From NCBI GenBank assembly GCA_001899315.1, contig MOYA01000001.1, positions 559,105 through 623,104 of the forward strand: a stretch of 64,000 bases of DNA, given 5' to 3'. Positions 49,901-57,656 of this stretch are shown here, piece after piece. The first letter of the stretch is position 1. Each line of letters begins with the position of its first letter. The notes beneath the pieces are model-generated. The model was not told where the DNA came from and did not search any database. It saw only the letters and a program-made list of their open reading frames with translations. The stretch comes from Candidatus Obscuribacter phosphatis (lineage in GTDB: Bacteria > Cyanobacteriota > Vampirovibrionia > Obscuribacterales > Obscuribacteraceae). Position numbers and translations under genes: made by a program.

Positions 49901-50658
49901 CTCGTGTAGAAGAGCTTCTTGAAGCCAGAAAGCCGAAAGAGAACGCCATTCTCGCTGAGAAAGAAGGACGCGCCCGCATCCTTACCGAAGACGACGTAAC
50001 CAGGCTCTTCTTGGTCTTCGGCGACGGTACCGAAGAAGAAGTGGTGATTCCTCAGGGTCTCAACGTTATCGTTGAAGACGCTGAACAAATCACCCTCGGC
50101 ACCGCCCTCACCGACGGACCGCCCAACCCTCACGACATTGTCAGACTGCGCGGCATCGCTGCTGCTCAGAAATATCTGGTCGATGAAGTGCAGTCCGTTT
50201 ACCGCTCTCAGGGTGTAGACATCGCCGACAAACACATCGAAGTGATTGTTCGTCAGATGACCCGTAAAGTGCGCGTAGATGAACCGAAGGACACCATCTT
50301 GCTCCCCGGTGAGCTGATGGAGCGTTACATCATCGATCAAGAAAATGACAAGATGGGTCAGCAAGGTCTCGAGGGTGCCACCTACACCGACGTACTGCTC
50401 GGTATCACCAAGGCTTCACTCAATACCGAGAGCTTCATCTCAGCCGCTTCCTTCCAGGAAACCACAAGAATCCTCACCGAAGCTGCTGTTGAAGGTAAGA
50501 AAGACTGGCTGCGCGGTCTCAAAGAGAACGTCATCATCGGTCGTCTTATTCCTGCCGGTACTGGCTTCCAGGGTCATTCACAGCCCCAGGAAGAAGAGGA
50601 AGAAGAGGAAGATATCTATCCGCCCATCGGTGAAGGCAGCTTCAACGTTCCGGCCTGA
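46972..50658 (+). CDS. rpoC2: RNA polymerase beta' subunit, C-terminal half (split rpoC)
   Basis: A 1228-residue protein equal to the C-terminal half of beta'. Key blocks: [20 protein letters not shown], the bridge/trigger sequence [16 protein letters not shown], and the zinc knuckle [11 protein letters not shown]. After the trigger-loop block lies a long insertion (about residues 350-800), rich in beta strands and repeated KDGQEV/TAGQ-type turns, comparable to the cyanobacterial SI3 sandwich-barrel insertion but shorter than in most cyanobacteria. The C-terminal parts ([40 protein letters not shown]) are conserved. GAGGGACAA precedes the ATG. The operon ends in a strong terminator. Confidence 0.98.
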   Translation: [1228 protein letters not shown]

Positions 50659-50692
50659 TCAGTATCTAACTCAATTGAGTAAGAACGCATGA

Positions 50693-50725
50693 AAAGAAAG
50701 CTTCCCCTTAGGGGAAGCTTTCTTT
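50693..50725 (+). terminator. Strong terminator of the rpoB-rpoC1-rpoC2 operon
   Basis: AAAGAAAGCTTCCCC (50693-50707) pairs perfectly with GGGGAAGCTTTCTTT (50711-50725): 15 pairs with a three-base loop TTA. It lies 35 bases past the rpoC2 stop. The tail CAATT is weak in T, but the stem is very stable and T-rich at its foot; it may also act on the convergent gene at 50771. Confidence 0.93.
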
Positions 50726-50770
50726 CAATTAGGGGTGGCTGAAGGGCACTGGCTAAAGACTGAGCTTTAA

Positions 50771-51214
50771 TCAGTGCTTGTGTCTTGAGTAGTCGGAACA
50801 AAGTATCTCGTTGGCGTTGAAACGCTTAGAAATACGATGGGCTAGAAAATATGTGCCGGCCTTGCGCGACGGGTTGCAGCGCTGGTCGAGTAGAAGATGG
50901 GTGAGTATAGAAACAGTAATGCCGACTCTATATGGTTGGCGGGTTGGTCCTTTGAAGAAAAGAAAGAAAAGAGCGAGAAGCTCATAGGAATGAAGAGGCA
51001 AGTAAAGCTTACCTGAGTATTTCTCGTGTGCTGCCTCTGAGAACCTTCCCCAGTCCAGTTTCCAGCCATGGGCCCGGACATAATCTACGATATGGTCTAA
51101 ATCAATAAGGAAGCCGGCCAAAAAGCTCGCCACAGCTGCTTTTCTAGATTTGTACACCAGATAGCTGGCGGCTCCGACTCCGGCTGATGTGATAATGTGT
51201 CCAACGGTTCTCAT
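50771..51214 (-). CDS. YdjM/DUF457-like membrane-associated protein
   Basis: A 147-residue protein. Its pattern fits the YdjM (DUF457) family of membrane proteins classed as metal-dependent hydrolases: FLAGFLIDLDHIVDY (conserved DLDH), LPLHSYELLALFFLFF (conserved His) and SILTHLLLDQRCNP (HLLLD). Two or three hydrophobic segments. The Asp/His residues could bind metal, but no activity is established for this family to my knowledge. The ATG is at 51214. It converges with the rpoBC operon. Confidence 0.8.
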   Translation of the reverse strand: MRTVGHIITSAGVGAASYLVYKSRKAAVASFLAGFLIDLDHIVDYVRAHGWKLDWGRFSEAAHEKYSGKLYLPLHSYELLALFFLFFKGPTRQPYRVGITVSILTHLLLDQRCNPSRKAGTYFLAHRISKRFNANEILCSDYSRHKH

Positions 51215-51406
51215 AGAGCTTCCTGTTTAAGATCTTATATAGTGCCTGCAATAAGCCTTTTTGGCTTTCCGCGCCTTATTTTGCGGTTCTCTCTGATAAA
51301 ATCCTCTAGATATCGGTAGGGTTCGCGTTCAAATCTGTCTATTTGTTGTACCCAAGACCGCTACATTTTATGCAGGGTTTCAATTAACCAGTTAAGGGGT
51401 TTGCTA

Positions 51407-52645
51407 ATGTCCAGAAAGTTTTCAGCCGGAAACTGCATCTCTTTCACAGCTAGAAAGATGCTTAAGCTGAGCTGTCTCATTGCCGGTACTGTGATTATTG
51501 CGCTGCCCTCAGCCCACGGACAAAATCAGAACCTGCCCCAGGGCGCCGCCGGTCAACAGAATCATCAGGCGGTGGGCATGTACAACCTCGGACTGCAGGC
51601 CTATCAGCAAGGTTCTTTGGAGTCGGCGATTATCTTCTTTAGAAGAGCCACTGATCTCGATCCCAATTTGGCTGATGCCCAATACAACCTCGGTGTACTT
51701 TATCAAAGCCAGCGCCGGGCTAAAGAGGCCATTCCGCGCTTTCAAGAAGTGCTGCGGGTGAAGCCTTCCGACCCCGATGCCCACTATCAACTTGGTCTTG
51801 CCCTGATGGAAATGGGCAGAGCGGCTGAGGCTAAGACCCATTTCGCTTCGATTGCGCCCAATTCCACACATTTTAACGACGCTCAGAAGCGCAGCCAGAT
51901 GTGCGATGCGCAACTTTCAGGCGCCACCATCGCCACCCCGAGCTATAGTCCTAATCCGCAGCCTCAGCTCAACATGAATAGTCAGTCGCTGAGCACGCCT
52001 CAGGCTCCGATTCAACAGAGCCAGATGCAACAGGCTTCAATGCAGCAGCCGATGCAACAACCGATACAACAGACCATGCAGCAGACGATACAGCAACCCC
52101 AGCCGACCCCACAGACTATGACTGCAAGCTATAGAGAGGCTTATCCTAGTCAAGCTTCAATGGCCCAGACCTCTATCAGTCAGCCGGTCCAGGCTGCTCA
52201 AGTCGCCCAGGCCCCTGTGCCGGCTAAAGCCAGTAATCCGACCGCGGTGATGGCCAACACTTCAGTAAGAGTTATCGCCACTGGTTTCTCCGCCCCATCC
52301 GGCTTGACTTTTGACCGTTCCGGCAATCTTTATGTGGCTAATTATGAAACAAATAGTGTTGATCGCATTTCAGCCGACGGCACCCGCAGCCAGTTTAGTT
52401 CCGGTGCCCATTTGAAAGGACCGATCGGTCTTGTGGCCGATGAGACCGGCAATATCTATGTGGCCAACTATGAATCGAACACTGTGGCGCGCATCACCCC
52501 TGCCGGCATTTCAACCATTATCGGCACTGGTTTCAAGCGTCCCTATTATCTGGCTCTAGATAAAGAGGGTAATCTCTTTGTCAGTCAGCAACAAGACAAT
52601 TCAATCGTGCGCATAACTTTGCCGCGCACTGTAGTGACCCGATAG
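51407..52645 (+). CDS. Exported TPR and NHL-repeat protein
   Basis: A 412-residue exported protein: signal peptide (LSCLIAGTVIIALPSAHG), two to three TPR units (VGMYNLGLQAYQQGSLESAI, ADAQYNLGVLYQSQRRAKEA), then a Gln/Pro/Met-rich linker (SMQQPMQQPIQQTMQQTIQQ), then three NHL-type beta-propeller repeats (SAPSGLTFDRSGNLYVANYE, DETGNIYVANYESNTVARIT). A protein-binding role outside the cytosol is likely. The ATG at 51407 is chosen over the TTG at 51401 because AAGGGG sits about eight bases upstream. plsC follows nine bases later. Confidence 0.9.
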   Translation: MSRKFSAGNCISFTARKMLKLSCLIAGTVIIALPSAHGQNQNLPQGAAGQQNHQAVGMYNLGLQAYQQGSLESAIIFFRRATDLDPNLADAQYNLGVLYQSQRRAKEAIPRFQEVLRVKPSDPDAHYQLGLALMEMGRAAEAKTHFASIAPNSTHFNDAQKRSQMCDAQLSGATIATPSYSPNPQPQLNMNSQSLSTPQAPIQQSQMQQASMQQPMQQPIQQTMQQTIQQPQPTPQTMTASYREAYPSQASMAQTSISQPVQAAQVAQAPVPAKASNPTAVMANTSVRVIATGFSAPSGLTFDRSGNLYVANYETNSVDRISADGTRSQFSSGAHLKGPIGLVADETGNIYVANYESNTVARITPAGISTIIGTGFKRPYYLALDKEGNLFVSQQQDNSIVRITLPRTVVTR

Positions 52646-52654
52646 GAGCCCTTA

Positions 52655-53308
52655 ATGCCCACTGCCCATGACTTGGTCAGGCTCGATTCCGATTATTTTG
52701 ACGAAAAGAGGATCGAGGCCCAAGGCTTTGCTGGAAAATGCTTTGAAATCTATCACCGCATCTTCACTAGAATAAAGATAGAAGGGCGAGAGAACCTGCC
52801 TGCCGATGGACCTCTGGTAATCGTTGGTAATCACCGCTCCTTTTACGATCCGCCTCTTTTTACAGTCTCCACCCAGATGAAGATTGTTTATTTCGCCAAG
52901 CAGGAGCTTTGGGATACTTACTGGCTGGGCCGTTTTCTCACCTGGGTGGGGGCTGTACCGGTGAACAGAAAGCGCCCGGAGATATCGCGCATCAAGTTTT
53001 TGCGCATGATGATGAAGCGAGGCTGGTCGATTGGCATGTTTATTGAGGGCACCCGCTGCAAGATACCGGGCAAGCTCGGCAAACCAAATGTTGGACCGGC
53101 TTATTTTGCCAAAGTGACTGGGGCGCCCATATTGCCTATAGGATTTATCAATACAGATAAGCGTTTTGGTCCGGTCACCGTGCGCATCGGCAAGGTCATG
53201 CAAGGCTCAGACGACTTGGAAGAGACGACCTGGCGCATTATGGAAGCTCTTTCTCAATTGACCGGTTATGAAATTTCAGAGCGAAAATTGGCAAAAGAAG
53301 ACGAATAA
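52655..53308 (+). CDS. plsC: 1-acyl-sn-glycerol-3-phosphate acyltransferase
   Basis: A 217-residue acyltransferase for the second acylation step of phosphatidic acid synthesis. The catalytic HX4D motif is VGNHRSFYDPPLF, followed by the substrate motif FIEGTRCKIPGKLG and GAPILPIGF. Size matches the PlsC family (about 200-250). It acts at the inner face of the membrane. It starts nine bases after the TPR/NHL gene and probably shares its transcript; the selenoprotein gene follows 94 bases later and may have its own promoter. Confidence 0.95.
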   Translation: MPTAHDLVRLDSDYFDEKRIEAQGFAGKCFEIYHRIFTRIKIEGRENLPADGPLVIVGNHRSFYDPPLFTVSTQMKIVYFAKQELWDTYWLGRFLTWVGAVPVNRKRPEISRIKFLRMMMKRGWSIGMFIEGTRCKIPGKLGKPNVGPAYFAKVTGAPILPIGFINTDKRFGPVTVRIGKVMQGSDDLEETTWRIMEALSQLTGYEISERKLAKEDE

Positions 53309-53402
53309 TACGAATTAATCTTTTTTTGCTGTCCAAAATTGAACTTTTTGCTCATGATGATCGTTATAGAGATATGGACATTTCTCTAAACGAGGTCGGC
53401 TT

Positions 53403-54512
53403 ATGTATCAATTTAGATTTCCCAAACGGCTATTAGCTTTAGCTATGCTGGCCGCCTGCACCTTAACCTTGCCGGCCCAAGCTGGTCCCAAGCTTATAAC
53501 CGGCACCGAACAGTGGGAGAATGTCAATTATCTATTGACCGAGATTCCCTGGTATCAGAGTCTTTCGCAGGCCCAAGAAGCGGCTCGCCAGAAAGGCAAG
53601 ATGGTCTTTTATATGCACATATTGGGCAAACTGAACGGGGCCACTTGAAGCGCCGGAAATAGTTTGAGAGCCGTGTCGCTCTCTTCGCCTCAAGTAGTAA
53701 GTGTTCTCAAAGATAATTTTGAATGTGCCACCCGAGATATAACTGGGTCGGAGTATTCGGGTGTTTCCGGCAAGCATGAAGTGACCGGCAAGGCGGTTCG
53801 CACTACAAACGGTGCCGGCCCGCACAATATTCAGATGTTCATGCTGGCCTCAGACGGCACTGTATTGCATTGCCTGCCGGGCTATTGGGCTCCTGCCGAT
53901 TTAGTCCATGAAGTAGATCTGGCTAAAAAGCTCAATACCGTGTGGACAAGCAATATGAGCTATGACCAGAAACGCCGTGAGTTCTACCGGCTGCATTTAG
54001 CTCATGCCTATGCCCATTCAGACGCCACCAAGATGCGCAGCAAAATGCAGGGTTTCGACCAGAAATACGAGGCAAAGCATAGACTTTCCACCTCGGATAC
54101 AATCTTGAACCCCACCCTGGCTGCGCAGATACTTGAGCCGGGTGGCAAGGCTCCCCCTGGAGCCTTCAAGACCACTGACCTAATCATGCATGAAAGAATG
54201 GCAGTACGTCCTTTCCTTCCCTATAATCAGTTCGATGTTGCGGCATACAGCGATTATGGCCGCCCGCTTTATGACAAGAACGAAGACTATCGCACTGCTT
54301 CGGGTGAAGTCGATAAAGATGCCGCCAAGCATGCGCCGCGCATAGGTAATGTCGATGCCATGAAGCAAGCAAAGATGAAAGGCGGCGGCGTTTCTAACGC
54401 TTCCGGTTCCGGCTCCGGCTCCGGCTCGGGCTCTTCTCGTATGGCATCTTATTTGACTAGACGTGGGGTTCGCACCTTTACCCGCATGGGGGTAAGAGCC
54501 CTCACCAACTAA
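53403..54512 (+). CDS. Probable thioredoxin-like selenoprotein (in-frame UGA read as Sec82)
   Basis: A 369-residue protein if the UGA at 53646-53648 is selenocysteine. The 81-codon 5' part and the 3' part are in one frame with no other stop. The N-terminus has a signal peptide with a lipobox (MLAAC, Cys19), or signal peptidase I could cut after AQA. A thioredoxin-like domain spans the [22 protein letters not shown], then NGATU, then [17 protein letters not shown], then DNFECATRD, ending in [19 protein letters not shown]. Sec aligns with the first Cys of CxxC; the partner is absent, so it would be a single-Sec enzyme. A SECIS-like hairpin follows, and a tRNA-Sec is in this window. GAGGT lies seven bases before the ATG; the C-terminus is Gly/Ser-rich. 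Confidence 0.82.
53666..53683 (+). promoter_or_regulatory. Candidate bacterial SECIS hairpin
   Basis: GAGAGC (53666-53671) pairs perfectly with GCTCTC (53678-53683) around the six-base loop CGTGTC. There are 23 bases between the UGA and the loop, within the 16-37 range of the general bacterial SECIS model, and G is the second loop base as that model requires. It lies inside the coding sequence, as bacterial SECIS elements do, where SelB would bind. Confidence 0.65.
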
Positions 54513-54567
54513 CAGGTCAATGGTCTACAGTCCGGCACTATTTCAAGTGCTGCAATTTGATAAAATC

Positions 54568-54600
54568 ATGCACTGAGTCTTAACTCAGTGCATATTTTTT
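54568..54600 (+). terminator. Strong intrinsic terminator of the selenoprotein gene
   Basis: ATGCACTGAGT (54568-54578) pairs perfectly with ACTCAGTGCAT (54583-54593) around CTTA, followed by ATTTTTT. It lies 55 bases past the stop of the full-length frame and directly before the response regulator gene, so the frame ends as one transcription unit. Confidence 0.93.
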
Positions 54601-54616
54601 AGCCGCGAGCCAAGCC

Positions 54617-54988
54617 ATGAAAGTTCTTCTGGTAGATGATGATTCAAACATACGAACAATCGCCTCCATAGGGCTGGAAGACGAGCCCGACTGGGAAATT
54701 GTGGAAGCTTCATCAGGTGATGAAGCTCTCGGTTTGGTCTCTGGTTTTTCGCCCGACGTAATCTTGCTCGACATGATGATGCCTGGTCTCGATGGTTTGG
54801 GAACCTTTGAGCTTTTGCGGCAAAAGAGCAATATGCAGGCAACTCCGATAATCTTTATGACAGCCAAAGTACAGCCGGAAGAGGTGGAACGGTACATTAC
54901 CCTTGGTGCTGCCGGTGTGATTATCAAGCCTTTTGACCCAATCACTCTAGCCTCCGAGATTCAGGGCATACTCAAGCAGGCTGTTTGA
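54617..54988 (+). CDS. CheY-like single-domain response regulator
   Basis: A 123-residue receiver domain without output domain: acidic pair DD in KVLLVDDDSNIRTIA, phosphoacceptor Asp in DVILLDMMMPGLDGLG, conserved Thr in FMTAKV and Lys in IIKPFDPITL. It probably shuttles phosphate in a relay with the hybrid kinase that starts one base after its stop. A terminator lies just upstream, so its promoter must be in the short 5' region, or expression relies on read-through. Confidence 0.95.
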   Translation: MKVLLVDDDSNIRTIASIGLEDEPDWEIVEASSGDEALGLVSGFSPDVILLDMMMPGLDGLGTFELLRQKSNMQATPIIFMTAKVQPEEVERYITLGAAGVIIKPFDPITLASEIQGILKQAV

Positions 54989-54989
54989 A

Positions 54990-57656
54990 TTGATATCACT
55001 GAAGGTCCGATTCTTAGCTTCCTGGGTGGTTACAGCCTTTTCAGTGATTATGGCTGCAGGTTTCATCCTCAATCATAACCAAAGAGTAATCGCTGAAAAA
55101 ACCTGGCTCAATCAAAGGCAGGTTATCTTTCATAATTTGGACGAGGTAGCTTCACTTAATCTAAAAGCAGAGAGTGTTTCACGCTCTTATTTGTTGACAG
55201 GCGACAAATACTATCTCAAGCTGCGTGCTACTTATATTGGTGCTTTGCGCAACAGGCTTATCGCCTTGAGAGAACAACTCAAGAAAGAAGAGCAGGTGGC
55301 AAAGCTCACCGAGAAACTCGGTAGGGCTATATCTGCTCGCATAGACCTTTCTGACCGCTGTATCGCGGCTAGAAATGAGCTTGACAAGCAAGACGCCATG
55401 CTCTTGGTTAAACATGGCGCCACTTTAGACGAAGAAATTGAAGACACTCTTGCTGCATTGGAAGAATGGCAGTCTGAGCTGGTCTCAAAGCGAGAAGCTG
55501 CTTTTCTCAAGATGATTCTCGACACAAATCAATTTGAGTCATTACTGGGCCTGCTCTGTTTGAGTGCTCTGACAATTTCTATTTCGCTCACTTATCGCTA
55601 TATGTCGGCTAAGCGCATGTCTGACCTGCGCTTTCATGCCATATTCGACCAGACATACCAGCTTATCGGTTTGCTCTCTAGCGACGGCAAAATAGTTGAA
55701 GCCAATCGTACTGCCCTAGATATGGTCGGCAAGAAAGCAGAGGAAGTGCGTGGGCTCTTCTTCTGGGAAAGTCCCTGGTGGGAACATTCGAATGTTGAGC
55801 AAGAGAAACTCAAGGACGCCATCAGAAAAGCAGCCGATGGACAGTTTGTTCGCTTTCAAACCGTCCATCGCTCTCTCAACGGCAATGATTTAGCTATCGA
55901 TTTTTCAATCAAGCCAGTGTTTGATGATACAGGTAAGGTGCTTTATCTGTTGCCGGAAGGGCGCGATATGACCGAACAACGGCGCCTGCAAGAGATGACC
56001 AAGGCTAGCGAAGAGCATCTCAAGTCGGTTCTGACCTGCCTGGCTGAAGGGGTTATTCATCTAGATCTCGACGGTACCCTCGTCTATATGAACGGGGCGG
56101 CGGAAAGGCTCTTGCAATATGAAGAGTCTGAACTAAAGGGGCGGCAGGTCTACGATGTCTTGGGTGTGCAAGACCTGGGCAAAAGGCTGAGCGCTAGAGC
56201 GGAGTTGTTTAAACGCAAAGACGGCACCACTTTTCCTGTCGACTATGTGGCATCGCCCTTGGTGCAAGAAGGTGAAACAATTGGTTCGGTGGTTGCCTTT
56301 CAAGACATTACTTTGCGCAAGGAAGCCGAAAAGAGAGTAAGCGAATTCTATTCTACTGTTTCGCATGAGCTGCGCACTCCGTTGACTTCAATTCGCGGCG
56401 CTCTCAGACTTTTGGAAGCAGGCAAGGGCGGCGGCAACAATCTCAATGATCGCGGCAAACATTTGGTGGCGATGGGTTTACTTGAATGCGACCGTCTAAT
56501 TAGACTAATCAACGATATGCTCGACCTGCGCAAAATTGAAGCAGGCAAAATGGCTCTTCGCTATGAAGAACTTGACTCTAGGGAAGAAAATAAGAAAGTG
56601 GCATTGGCTTTGCAGGCTTATGCCGATGAATGCAAAGTGCACCTTGAGACTGCATCTGAGCAGTCATATAAATTTATGGCCGACCCGGATAGGTTTGCAC
56701 AAATATTGACCAATCTAATCTCAAACGCCATTAAGTTTAGCCCCGCCGGTGGTACTGTTAAGGTTTCTGTTCAGCCGGTTTTTGATGAAAACTGCAAGGA
56801 AGAGTTTCTCAAGTTCTCGGTCAGCGACAGCGGTCCCGGTATTGATCAGCAAAGCCAGCGTAAGCTCTTCAAGATATTCCAACAGCTCGATTCAACCGAT
56901 ACTAGAGGAAAAGGCGGCACTGGTCTAGGGCTGGCAATCAGCAAGTCTCTGGTGGAGCAGCATGGCGGCGCCATTGGGCTGGAAAGTGAAGCCGGTAAGG
57001 GTGCCACCTTTTGGTTCTCATTACCCTTAGGTCGGCGTCAGATAATGGCGGCTGGTCAGCTAAGCTCAGGTGTGCAGCCGCGACTGGAGCAGGCGGCGAG
57101 CCAGCCGGGTCACTTAACCAAGGGTAAGGCTGCTGCGAGCGAGAACCTTTACGCCATAGTAGTGGAAGATGACCGATTTACTCGCAATCTACTTGAAATG
57201 GAATTGCGACGACTTGGACTAGAAGTCATTTGTACTGAAACAGGCAAGGGTTGTCTTGGTTATTTTGAGCACCCCGATTCTTTTCAAATAGAGCTTTTGG
57301 TGCTGGACATGGGTTTGCCCGATATGGACGGGCAAGACCTAATTGATGAGCTATTGCGCCGAGGCAAGAATGACCTGCCGCTAATTGTTTACACCGCCCG
57401 CGATCTCAGTGATGAAGCTAGAGCCCGCGCTACTTTGGGCAGCACTATTCATTTGACCAAGTCTATAGATAAGGAAGAAAAAATTGGAGAAGCGGTAAAA
57501 TCGGTATTGGGTGAGCGCGCAGTCAAATTACCGGACCGCGGCGCCACTACCGATAATCGCTTACCATCGCTTTCGCAAGAGGAAGCTTCACGCCTGCTTG
57601 GCAAGGATGCAAACTCGGAAAACAGCCCTAAAGGAGCCGTTAATGACGCGGGATAA
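54990..57656 (+). CDS. Hybrid sensor histidine kinase (CHASE3-PAS-PAS-HisKA-HATPase-REC)
   Basis: An 888-residue membrane sensor. Two membrane helices (about 8-27 and 178-198) flank a CHASE3-type helical periplasmic domain (ASLNLKAESVSRSYLLTGDK). Two PAS domains follow (about 215-330 and 340-450). HisKA is FYSTVSHELRTPLTSIRGAL with His near 459. The ATPase has NLISNAIKFSPAGGTV, DSGPGIDQQSQRKLFKIFQQ and GGTGLGLAISKSLVEQHGG. A receiver domain is at about 718-835, Asp near 773 (LVLDMGLPDMDG). All relay residues are present. The start is TTG, one base after the CheY stop. The next gene starts 14 bases inside its end, so this is one phosphorelay operon. Confidence 0.95.
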   Translation: MISLKVRFLASWVVTAFSVIMAAGFILNHNQRVIAEKTWLNQRQVIFHNLDEVASLNLKAESVSRSYLLTGDKYYLKLRATYIGALRNRLIALREQLKKEEQVAKLTEKLGRAISARIDLSDRCIAARNELDKQDAMLLVKHGATLDEEIEDTLAALEEWQSELVSKREAAFLKMILDTNQFESLLGLLCLSALTISISLTYRYMSAKRMSDLRFHAIFDQTYQLIGLLSSDGKIVEANRTALDMVGKKAEEVRGLFFWESPWWEHSNVEQEKLKDAIRKAADGQFVRFQTVHRSLNGNDLAIDFSIKPVFDDTGKVLYLLPEGRDMTEQRRLQEMTKASEEHLKSVLTCLAEGVIHLDLDGTLVYMNGAAERLLQYEESELKGRQVYDVLGVQDLGKRLSARAELFKRKDGTTFPVDYVASPLVQEGETIGSVVAFQDITLRKEAEKRVSEFYSTVSHELRTPLTSIRGALRLLEAGKGGGNNLNDRGKHLVAMGLLECDRLIRLINDMLDLRKIEAGKMALRYEELDSREENKKVALALQAYADECKVHLETASEQSYKFMADPDRFAQILTNLISNAIKFSPAGGTVKVSVQPVFDENCKEEFLKFSVSDSGPGIDQQSQRKLFKIFQQLDSTDTRGKGGTGLGLAISKSLVEQHGGAIGLESEAGKGATFWFSLPLGRRQIMAAGQLSSGVQPRLEQAASQPGHLTKGKAAASENLYAIVVEDDRFTRNLLEMELRRLGLEVICTETGKGCLGYFEHPDSFQIELLVLDMGLPDMDGQDLIDELLRRGKNDLPLIVYTARDLSDEARARATLGSTIHLTKSIDKEEKIGEAVKSVLGERAVKLPDRGATTDNRLPSLSQEEASRLLGKDANSENSPKGAVNDAG

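Noticed and set aside
53649-54512. Separate gene beginning after the UGA, or the locus as a pseudogene with nonsense mutation
   Set aside because: Both parts are in one frame, one thioredoxin-like domain spans the UGA, a SECIS-like hairpin follows it and the window has tRNA-Sec. A single nonsense mutation would not explain the hairpin.
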